Part shown: positions 51,202-58,630 of the stretch, one piece after another
Position numbering within the stretch: the stretch's first letter is position 1
Layout of the letters: each line of letters starts with the position of its first letter
Source of the DNA: Sediminicola sp037203765
Lineage (GTDB): Bacteria; Bacteroidota; Bacteroidia; Flavobacteriales; Flavobacteriaceae
NCBI RefSeq assembly: GCF_037203765.1
Contig: NZ_JBBCAS010000002.1
Location: 124,001-188,000, forward strand
Length of the DNA: 64,000 nucleotides
Direction: 5' to 3'
Notes under the pieces: generated by a model
Told to the model about the DNA's origin: nothing
What the model saw: the letters and a program-made list of their open reading frames with translations, nothing else
Databases searched by the model: none
Made by a program: the position numbers and the translations under genes

Positions 51202-53085
51202 TTATTTTATATTGATAGGCAACCTGATCTGTGAAGGATATTTTTCTGAGTGATGTACCTTATTGTGGGCTACAACACCTTTGGATTCATCATAATTGGT
51301 TCCCCCAGTATTTAAATTACGGGCGAATCTTGGGAAATTACTACTGGATATTTCAATCCGGATCCTATGGCCCTTTTTAAAATAATTACTGGTGGACATG
51401 GGGGTCATGTCTACTTGGTAGACCTTTCCTTTTTGCATAAACACCTCTTTGTCATACCCTTCCCTATATCGAACCCTTTGAATGGTCTCATCCAGGTTGT
51501 ATGCCGTTCCGTCGGGATAAACATCCAATAATTTAATTGTAAAATCGGTATCCTTGGCATCGGAAGAAACAAATAAGGTAGCCTCTATAAAGCCTGAGAC
51601 TTCTATCCCTTCCTGAAGAATATCCGTGGTATAGACCAAAATATCGTTTCGGGTTTCCATTTGTTGCTGGTCAAAGGCCCCTCCCTGAACGGCATTTCCG
51701 GTACAGCACACGTTACCACCATAAGATTTCACGGGGTTCATGGGATCATAGGTAAAAGCATCTGGCATGTCCTGTTTCGGTTGGGAAGTGGTTAACTTAC
51801 CATCTCCATATAAACTATTGGCACTTCCTTTACTGTTGAGGTAATACGTTTGAAGTTTGGCGGTCACTGGAGGCCATTCATTTGCCGATTGCCAGTTATT
51901 ACTTCCCATGGTATAGTACTGAACCCTAGGGGTATTTTCTTTGAAGCTGTTTTGTTCCCCTTTGAGCCAAAGATCGAACCAGGCATATATTTGTTCGTCA
52001 TAATCCAAACGGGCATCCCCAATATTGCGCTCCCCTACTATGGTGTTTTCCGTGGCCCTGGTATAGGCACAATGTAATGTAGGTGCAATAACAAGGTATT
52101 GGTTGTCCCTGATTTCTTCCTCCTTGGCATTTTTTCTGACATGGTTGAACAGTGCCAAATTGGGACTAATGGAAACATCGTACCAGGAAGCGAACCAAAA
52201 ACTGGGAACCCCAAAATCCATATTGTCATGATAAAGTCCGCCCGTATACCAATCTTGGTGGTTTGGGGTGCGACGTACCATTTTATCAAAGACTTCTTTT
52301 TTACCGTTGATATTCTTTAATATATCCTGGATTGGTAGGTGTTTTAGTGCTTCTGCCATATCCACAGATGGGTTTTCCGGTGCCAAATCATAAAATCTGG
52401 AAATACGGATCAGATCCTCTTGGGTGGCCCCAGGGGGGATCCTTGGCTTAAACTTATCGTGCTCCACACCATAAAGCCATGAAAAGAACAACAGCTGTTC
52501 CGCACCTCCCCTGTACCAATTGCCCTGTTCGTAGTAATCTCCAATACGACCTACACCCGCTCCATATCCCTGTGGAACCATTGCGGCATGTGACGGATGG
52601 TCCAGAGCGGCAACGGCCATCTGCCATTCCGCGGTGGAAGAACAGCCCAAGGTGCCAATTTTACCATTGGACCAGGATTGATCCTTCATCCATGAAAAGG
52701 CATCATACCCATCGGTCAGCGGTACTCCCAATATATCCCATTCCCCTTCGGAGAAGTACCTGCCCCTTTCATTCTGTACCACATAGGCATAACCTCGTTT
52801 TACGGCTTCGTAAGCCCTTTCCGCTGTCCGTGTTATTTCTACTCCATCTCCCCACGAATTAAAGTTATAAGGGGTTCTTGAAAAGATGATCGGTACCGGA
52901 CTTGTTGTTTTGGGACGATATATATCTGTGGCAAGCCTAATTCCATCGCGCATGGGCATCATTACCTTTTGGTCGATAATGGCTATTTCGTTCAGCTTGT
53001 CAAGAACATCATTTTGAGCTTGAAGATTGAGGTTGAAAAAACAAAGGAGCAAGACCAATGTGGCAAAAGGGATTCTTGTATTCAT
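51202..53085 (-). CDS. CocE/NonD-family hydrolase (X-Pro dipeptidyl-peptidase S15 type)
   Basis: The 627-residue secreted protein has a Sec signal (residues 1-23, ending LQAQ). The N-terminal alpha/beta-hydrolase domain has the nucleophile Ser in GTLGCSSTAEWQMAVAAL, with the oxyanion region FSRTPYNFNS earlier and a later catalytic His in PTLHCAYT. The C-terminal jelly-roll domain (residues about 400-627) contains GHRIRIEISSSNFPRFARN. Members are cocaine esterase, glutaryl-7-ACA acylase and X-Pro peptidases. An acyl-amide or ester of an amino acid is likely, in line with the downstream amino-acid carrier and PLP enzyme. It is 83 bp upstream of the carrier gene. Confidence 0.88.
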   Translation of the reverse strand: MNTRIPFATLVLLLCFFNLNLQAQNDVLDKLNEIAIIDQKVMMPMRDGIRLATDIYRPKTTSPVPIIFSRTPYNFNSWGDGVEITRTAERAYEAVKRGYAYVVQNERGRYFSEGEWDILGVPLTDGYDAFSWMKDQSWSNGKIGTLGCSSTAEWQMAVAALDHPSHAAMVPQGYGAGVGRIGDYYEQGNWYRGGAEQLLFFSWLYGVEHDKFKPRIPPGATQEDLIRISRFYDLAPENPSVDMAEALKHLPIQDILKNINGKKEVFDKMVRRTPNHQDWYTGGLYHDNMDFGVPSFWFASWYDVSISPNLALFNHVRKNAKEEEIRDNQYLVIAPTLHCAYTRATENTIVGERNIGDARLDYDEQIYAWFDLWLKGEQNSFKENTPRVQYYTMGSNNWQSANEWPPVTAKLQTYYLNSKGSANSLYGDGKLTTSQPKQDMPDAFTYDPMNPVKSYGGNVCCTGNAVQGGAFDQQQMETRNDILVYTTDILQEGIEVSGFIEATLFVSSDAKDTDFTIKLLDVYPDGTAYNLDETIQRVRYREGYDKEVFMQKGKVYQVDMTPMSTSNYFKKGHRIRIEISSSNFPRFARNLNTGGTNYDESKGVVAHNKVHHSEKYPSQIRLPINIK

Positions 53086-53214
53086 ATGTATGTTGGGTTG
53101 GTTTTTTATAAACGGGTAAGTTATAAAAAAAATAACGATAGATAATAATCTGTAAATGAGCCGACTATGCTTTTGGTATGTTCAGCTGGCACCAAATGTG
53201 GCATGCCAACTAAA

Positions 53215-54426
53215 TTACTTTCTAGACTTTTTTTTATCGCTTTTCATTTGTTGGAAAAGTTCTTTGAAGAGTCCTCTCGAAATCAACAACTTCATGATCT
53301 CATTGGTACCGGCATAGATCCTGGCCACCCTATTGTCTGCATACATACGGGCAATGGGATAATCCCACATATAGCCATATCCTCCAAATAACTGCAAACA
53401 TTCATCTACCACAGTGCCGCACATTTCGGTGGCCGAATATTTGGCCATGGAAGCACTCTCCGCCGTCAATTCATGGTTTGGCACCAATGGTATACAGCGA
53501 TCAATAAAAGCTTGGTTTAATTGGAGTTTTGTAGCACACTCGGCCAACTTAAATTGGGTGTTCTGAAAGGCTGCTATAGGTTTTTTAAAGGCCGTACGGG
53601 TCGAGGTGTATTCAATGGTATCACTAATGGCCCCTGCTGCTGTGCCTATGGCAGTAACGGCCACAGTAAGCCTTTCCCTGGCCAATTCCTTCATCATAAT
53701 CTTAAAGCCTTCCCCTTCCTTTCCCAATAGATTTTCTTTGGGAACCACTACATTATCGAAAAATAATTCGCAGGTATCCTGGGCTTTCATTCCTATTTTT
53801 TTGAATGGGATCCCTTTTTCAAAACCGTCCCATTTACTTTCCATGATCAAAAGGGAAACCCCTTCCTGCTCTGTACCAGGGTGGGTCTTTACTGCAACGA
53901 TGGCCATATCGGAAAGATACCCATTGGTGATAAAGGTTTTCTGTCCGTTCACCACATAGTGATCTCCCTTGTCCACTGCAGTAGTTCTAATGGCCTTGAG
54001 GTCGCTCCCACAATTGGGCTCTGTCATTCCAATAGCTGTAATTAATTTGCCAGTTGCCATAAGGGGCAGGTACTTTTGTTTTTGGGCCTCTATGCCGTGA
54101 TTTAAAAGATAGGGGGCTACAATATCCGAATGAAGTGAAAATCCGGGGCCATTGATCCCTTTTTGTGCTAATTCCTCTATAAAAAGGGCACTATAACTAA
54201 AATCAAGACCACTGCCCCCATAATCCACAGGTATATCAATACACAACAAGCCCAATGATCCGGCTTGTTCCCAAATAGCGCGACTCACCATGCCATCCTT
54301 TTCCCATTGCTCATTTTGGTCCATGATTTCATTCGACATAAATTCCCGGATCATATCGCGCATCATCCGGTGTTCTTCCGATGCATAAATTTGGCGGTCC
54401 AACAAAACATGTGATAACATAGGCAT
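53215..54426 (-). CDS. Acyl-CoA dehydrogenase
   Basis: This 403-residue flavoenzyme has the three-domain acyl-CoA dehydrogenase plan: the N-terminal helical part MRDMIREFMSNEIMDQ; the beta domain with ITAIGMTEPNCGSDLKAIRT (FAD and substrate loops) and NGQKTFITNGYLSDM; and the C-terminal helices with QLFGGYGYMWDYPIARMYAD and IYAGTNEIMKLLI. It oxidises an acyl-CoA at C2-C3 with transfer to ETF. The chain is typical in length; chain-length specificity cannot be called. Monocistronic as far as visible: 119 bp from the next upstream gene. Confidence 0.93.
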   Translation of the reverse strand: MPMLSHVLLDRQIYASEEHRMMRDMIREFMSNEIMDQNEQWEKDGMVSRAIWEQAGSLGLLCIDIPVDYGGSGLDFSYSALFIEELAQKGINGPGFSLHSDIVAPYLLNHGIEAQKQKYLPLMATGKLITAIGMTEPNCGSDLKAIRTTAVDKGDHYVVNGQKTFITNGYLSDMAIVAVKTHPGTEQEGVSLLIMESKWDGFEKGIPFKKIGMKAQDTCELFFDNVVVPKENLLGKEGEGFKIMMKELARERLTVAVTAIGTAAGAISDTIEYTSTRTAFKKPIAAFQNTQFKLAECATKLQLNQAFIDRCIPLVPNHELTAESASMAKYSATEMCGTVVDECLQLFGGYGYMWDYPIARMYADNRVARIYAGTNEIMKLLISRGLFKELFQQMKSDKKKSRK

Positions 54427-54545
54427 GGATACTTAGAAGGTCAATACCTAAAAGTATCAAAATAATCCACGCCAAAGAATGAAGTTGTACGTATTTTTAA
54501 TTTCGCACCTTGTCTTTTAAGTTGAATAATGGCGAGGACAAAAAA

Positions 54546-56096
54546 TTACCAGTCGATTGGTCTATAGTCCTTAAGGAATTTTCCACACCAGTGCTTCCCT
54601 GTATTGATCCCATCAAATAATGGGTCCAAGACCCTCGCGGCACCGTCCACGATGTCCAATGGGGGTTGAAAATCAAGTTCCTCCTTTTTCTTTTTGGCCA
54701 ATTCTGCCGGATCTTCGTCCGTGACCCAACCGGTATCCACTGCATTCATAAAAATACCATCTTTGGCCAGGGTGCCCGATGAAGTATGTGTCAGCATATT
54801 CAAAGCGGCTTTGGCCATATTGGTATGTGGATGCCTGTCTTCCTTAAAAAAGCGGTGGAATTTGCCTTCCATGGCAGAGACATTGATAATGTGTTTCTGT
54901 CCCGTGGGATATTTTTTCATCAATTCGGACAAGCGGTTACAGAGCACAAAAGGCGCTACTGAATTGACCAGTTGTACCTCCAACATTTCGGTGGACTCAA
55001 TTTGTCCGAGCCTCAATCGCCAACTATTGGTCTTTCTCAGATCCACCTGTTGGAGATCAGCATCCAATTCACCTTCCGGGAATACTTCATGTGCCACCAA
55101 GGTGTTATCAAAGCTATAGGGAATTTGTGATAGTTGGGCAGAGGCGCGAAGGCCAATTCCGGGTTCGGGGCCATGCCAAGTGACCGGCATATTTTGATTG
55201 GGCGATGCCGAGGAGGTCAGTTTCTTTAACTCCTGTAGGCAGCCCTCATGGTCAGACAACAGCTCTCTGGCCATCTTGGGCAAAGTATTTCTATCCCGCT
55301 CTTCATTGAGCATCAGATGCTGGTAGAATCCGGCAGGACGTCTTACGGTCTGGGCAGCATTATTGATCAGGATATCCAAGCGGTCATATTTTTGGGTAAT
55401 GAAATTACAGAAGATTTCCACACTGGGTATGTGCCTAAGGTCCAGTCCGTGAATTTTCAACCGATGTCCCCACTCCATGAAATCTTCTTCCTTTGAAAAG
55501 CGTAGGGCCGAATCCACGGGAAATCTTGTTGTGGCTATTACGGTAGCCCCTCCCCTTAAAAGCATGAGAGAAATGTGGTAACCTATTTTTAAGCGGGATC
55601 CCGTAATGACGGCCACCTGCCCCGTTACATCCGCCGTTTGGAATCGTTTGGCATAGTTGAAATCTCCGCAATCCGGACACATGGTGTCGTAAAAGTGGTG
55701 TAATTTGGTGAACTCGGTTTTACAGACGTAGCAGTTTCTGGGCACTTCCAGTTCTAAATCTTCCTTATTTTCAATGGCTGCCATAGGCAATAACTTAGGA
55801 GCCACAAAAATGGAGGCTTCCCTGGCGTGCCGTATTCCCGTTTCCTTACGGGCCTTTTTGTCCCGGGCTTCCAATTTACGTTTTGCCGCTTTTTTGCCAT
55901 CTTTTTTACGCCTGGAAAATTCTTCCCTATTGGGCCTGGAAAATTGACCTGCTGCTTTGATCAATGCTATTCGCTGATCTTTGTCAATATCAAATATTTG
56001 ATCGGTCTGGGACACCAGCTGTTCCAGGACTGTGATACAATTGGCAATATCCTCTTGGGTCAGGCTTTTGTTGGGAGTAGTCTTATTTTTTTCCAT
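54546..56096 (-). CDS. SDR-like oxidoreductase with zinc ribbon and no catalytic Tyr
   Basis: The 516-residue protein has a charged helical N-terminus (residues 1-100), a CxxC-x16-CxxC zinc ribbon (NCYVCKTEF and MCPDCGDFNYAKRF near residues 122-150), and an SDR domain beginning VAVITGSRLKIGYHISLML. NNAAQTVRR keeps the SDR Asn motif, but the active-site segment reads HTNMAKAALNML, which puts Thr where the Tyr of YxxxK should be, and Ser occurs in INVSAMEG. A long insertion separates these. The family is known from several bacteria and some eukaryotes as an SDR family oxidoreductase without assigned reaction. Because the Tyr is missing, it is doubtful that it works as an ordinary dehydrogenase. 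Confidence 0.82.
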   Translation of the reverse strand: MEKNKTTPNKSLTQEDIANCITVLEQLVSQTDQIFDIDKDQRIALIKAAGQFSRPNREEFSRRKKDGKKAAKRKLEARDKKARKETGIRHAREASIFVAPKLLPMAAIENKEDLELEVPRNCYVCKTEFTKLHHFYDTMCPDCGDFNYAKRFQTADVTGQVAVITGSRLKIGYHISLMLLRGGATVIATTRFPVDSALRFSKEEDFMEWGHRLKIHGLDLRHIPSVEIFCNFITQKYDRLDILINNAAQTVRRPAGFYQHLMLNEERDRNTLPKMARELLSDHEGCLQELKKLTSSASPNQNMPVTWHGPEPGIGLRASAQLSQIPYSFDNTLVAHEVFPEGELDADLQQVDLRKTNSWRLRLGQIESTEMLEVQLVNSVAPFVLCNRLSELMKKYPTGQKHIINVSAMEGKFHRFFKEDRHPHTNMAKAALNMLTHTSSGTLAKDGIFMNAVDTGWVTDEDPAELAKKKKEELDFQPPLDIVDGAARVLDPLFDGINTGKHWCGKFLKDYRPIDW

Positions 56097-56295
56097 GATA
56101 CCAGATTACGTTGGAAATGGCTGCCCAACAATGGTGCAAATGTAATGGTAAAAAGGCGGAATAGTCTTCCTTTTTTACAAATGCACAATCATGTTTTAAG
56201 TTCCAGAATATTTTGCCCATAACCTAGGTATCGGTCCAACCATGGCGCAAAAAGTATGTGTTAAAGGGACTAATATGTTAAATATTGCTTAAAAT

Positions 56296-56318
56296 GGTAC
56301 TATTTATAACATAGTACC
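56296..56318. promoter_or_regulatory. Perfect dyad upstream of the micro-ORF cluster (possible operator)
   Basis: GGTACTAT (56296-56303) and ATAGTACC (56311-56318) are perfect 8-bp arms around a 7-bp centre. It sits about 70 bp before the first small ORF, in the usual place for a repressor or activator site. It could also be the end of the minus-strand leader of the zinc-ribbon SDR gene. Confidence 0.5.
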
Positions 56319-56386
56319 GTAACAATTTCAATTTTGTTGCGTCTAGTGGTTATAACAAAATTTATAAACAATTAAAAATCAATATT

Positions 56387-56473
56387 ATGGAAACTTCAAA
56401 CAAACATTTCGCACAGCCGATAGTTAGAGTATCAAACAGCAAAACTTGGAACGTCAAGAGAAGATATCACTAA
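56387..56473 (+). CDS. Micro-ORF A, 28-residue peptide (METS...WNVKRR type)
   Basis: The 28-residue ORF begins METSNKHFAQP and ends KTWNVKRRYH. It is basic, without signal peptide or membrane span, and matches no family I know. It shares length and the pattern MET-x2-KH ... WN-x-KRR with the next ORF. In the shared C-terminal block, codons differ but residues do not (AAG/AAA for Lys, AGA/AGG and AGA/CGT for Arg), as expected under protein selection. It is A-rich just before the ATG, like Bacteroidota start regions. Confidence 0.5.
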   Translation: METSNKHFAQPIVRVSNSKTWNVKRRYH

Positions 56474-56516
56474 AAATCGCAAAAAAACTAACGTTTAACC
56501 ACAAAAAATAAACAAC

Positions 56517-56603
56517 ATGGAAACTACACACAAACATCAGTTCAGACCAGAATCAGAATTATCCAAAGTGAATATATGGAACGCCAAAAGGCGTCACAGA
56601 TAA
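56517..56603 (+). CDS. Micro-ORF B, 28-residue paralogue of micro-ORF A
   Basis: The 28-residue ORF begins METTHKHQFRP and ends NIWNAKRRHR. It aligns with micro-ORF A without gaps at both ends. At the nucleotide level the first 21 bases differ from ORF A at only five positions, while the C-terminal block differs mainly at synonymous positions. It lies 43 bp after ORF A, the spacing expected for an operon of short genes. Confidence 0.5.
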   Translation: METTHKHQFRPESELSKVNIWNAKRRHR

Positions 56604-56618
56604 CTAAAGTCGATAATC

Positions 56619-56747
56619 ATGAAACCATTCATCAATCAATCACGGATAGAAGATAAAAAGAGTAGCCTCTATGCCATCTTCAGGAATAGTAAGAGAATTA
56701 GATGGTCAGATTTTGAGATCAACAGGAACCAAATATTGGGAATTTAG
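56619..56747 (+). CDS. Micro-ORF C, 42-residue basic peptide
   Basis: The 42-residue ORF starts 15 bp after ORF B: MKPFINQSRIEDKKSSLYAI, followed by FRNSKRIRWSDFEINRNQ. It is strongly basic, with a central KRIRW segment reminiscent of the WN-x-KRR block in ORFs A and B, but the similarity is too weak to call a paralogue. A strong terminator follows within 23 bp, which makes the three ORFs look like one transcript. Confidence 0.4.
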   Translation: MKPFINQSRIEDKKSSLYAIFRNSKRIRWSDFEINRNQILGI

Positions 56748-56769
56748 TTAGATGCCAATCTTAAAACCT

Positions 56770-56805
56770 AAAAAAAGTAGTGAGAAGTAACCACTACTTT
56801 TTTTA
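56770..56805 (+). terminator. Strong intrinsic terminator after the micro-ORF cluster
   Basis: The perfect 13-bp stem AAAAAAAGTAGTG (56770-56782) / CACTACTTTTTTT (56792-56804) has a 9-nt loop and a run of seven T. No conventional gene ends before it on the plus strand, so its natural customer is the micro-ORF transcript. From here to 57047 I see no gene. Confidence 0.85.
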
Positions 56806-57047
56806 TGTCTTGTTGCTTAGGACAGCGAACTATGGCTCGGTGATGTTTGTTTAAAGATGGATTTATCAGATTTGTGTTGTTTTATCGACCGTCCTGTTCC
56901 TTTGAACCACCAAACTATGGATTTAAGGAAATACAACCTATTTTTGAAACAAAAGCATTTCGTTTGTAAAGTCCGTAATGAAGCCATGTACTAGGTTTGT
57001 AATAAAATAGTATATTGGACAAACCCTATCCAAACTTGATTCTGGGA

Positions 57048-58496
57048 ATGAAAAATATTCTTTTTCTTTATTGTTTTTGCTTTTTGGGAGCTTATGCCCA
57101 AGGTCAGAACATGGACCAAGAATGGACCCGTACCTATACTGACCCAATTGAGTTGATGGAGCAGGTTCTTCAAAAACAGCCTAAGCCTTGGCAGGATGAC
57201 ACCATGAATTCTGTTTTTACCTCCTATGGGGAAGAGGGGGTCAACGATGCAGAGTATATCTTTTTGCAATCCCCTGGGTTGGGTACCGATTTTTTTCAGA
57301 TAGGAACAGCGGATGTTGGCAATTTCATTTCGAAAGAGCGTTTTTTAATCGTTTTGAATGATGCCTTGAGTATGGTAGAAAAAGCGAGCATTAAACTTGC
57401 TAGGGCTACCATATCTGAAAGTATGAAGGAATATGAGAAGGCATTCGCGCTCGCTCAAAAATTGATGAAGAACGATTCTATCAGCTACCAAGAGGCCATT
57501 GAATTTCTGGATAACAGATTTGGATATACCAAATTGGAGCATGCCAAGACCTTAATGGACAAAAGCAACACCTCTCCTAGCAATATGGTGGATAACAAAA
57601 ACATCAACAGGGCCAAGGCAAAAATTGAGGAATTGGATAAAACTTATTTTGAAACAATACCCTTGGTTACCGCACTTATTCAATTGCAGGAATTCTATGA
57701 TATTCTAAGGGAATCTGGCGTTGGATTGGCCATTTATGCCCCATATACCACCTTTAAAAACCGCTTGGAATATTTGAATAAGCTGAGGATTGAAGAGCGT
57801 AGGAGGTGGAAATCATCCATTAATATCACCTACCCTACCAAAAATGTGGTATTGGCCGTACAAAACCCTGTAGATATTACCTGGGTTACCTCCAATATAG
57901 ATGCCGATAAGACTATTCGATTTTTCTTGGTTAAGGATGATATGATGGTCCAAGAGCTGGGAATTTTCAAAAACAAGCAAAGTGCCAGCGGAATACAACT
58001 GGCCAACAATATAGAGCCCGGTGATAATTTTAAAATTATGGCCATTGAGCTTTTTCCTTCTGATAAATTCCAAATTGCAAAATTTGTAACACCTGCTTTT
58101 AGTATCAAGAACGAAACAAAGAAAAAAGAAGTGGAGACCACCAGACGAACAGAGTTTGCCGGTCGTAAAATTTCATATGTAAAAGAATTGTTCGTCAACA
58201 GTAAGGATATCAGTATTGAATTATGGGATAATAAGGAACAAGATGGAGACGTGGTATCGGTCTATCTCAATGGAGAACCCATCATAGCCAATTACTCCTT
58301 GACCAAGGACAGGAAACTGTTCAAATTGCAATTGAATGGTTCCAAATCCAACGATATTTTTTTATACGCCCATAATCTGGGGACCATTCCCCCTAATACG
58401 GTATCCATTGAAATCTCGGATGGCAACTCCTCGGAAAAAATTGTTTTGAATTCAGATCTATCAAGTTCGGAAGCGGTACTTATTAAAGTCAAATAA
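57048..58496 (+). CDS. Secreted protein of unknown function with C-terminal beta domains
   Basis: The protein has 482 residues from ATG 57048 (MKNILFLYCFCFLGAYAQGQ), chosen because it gives a clean signal peptide; an upstream ATG at 57015 would bury it. The first half is helical, with long Lys/Glu-rich segments. A Kre9/KNH-like or PKD-like beta domain follows (NITYPTKNVVLAVQNPVDIT, around residues 258-340). The last 90 residues form a beta domain often found at the end of secreted Bacteroidota proteins: ISIELWDNKEQDGDVVSVYL, LFLYAHNLGTIPPNTVSIEI-like. No T9SS signature is seen. Role unknown. Confidence 0.7.
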   Translation: MKNILFLYCFCFLGAYAQGQNMDQEWTRTYTDPIELMEQVLQKQPKPWQDDTMNSVFTSYGEEGVNDAEYIFLQSPGLGTDFFQIGTADVGNFISKERFLIVLNDALSMVEKASIKLARATISESMKEYEKAFALAQKLMKNDSISYQEAIEFLDNRFGYTKLEHAKTLMDKSNTSPSNMVDNKNINRAKAKIEELDKTYFETIPLVTALIQLQEFYDILRESGVGLAIYAPYTTFKNRLEYLNKLRIEERRRWKSSINITYPTKNVVLAVQNPVDITWVTSNIDADKTIRFFLVKDDMMVQELGIFKNKQSASGIQLANNIEPGDNFKIMAIELFPSDKFQIAKFVTPAFSIKNETKKKEVETTRRTEFAGRKISYVKELFVNSKDISIELWDNKEQDGDVVSVYLNGEPIIANYSLTKDRKLFKLQLNGSKSNDIFLYAHNLGTIPPNTVSIEISDGNSSEKIVLNSDLSSSEAVLIKVK

Positions 58497-58630
58497 GGCA
58501 AGTATAATCCAACGACCCTAGTCTCCCGCAAATCTGGGCGAATGTCCACTCCAATCCATTATCTAGGTTCATTCTGGTGGTCCAATTTCATTAAATTGAT
58601 TATTTTGCGCCTTCGTTTAAATTCCAATAG

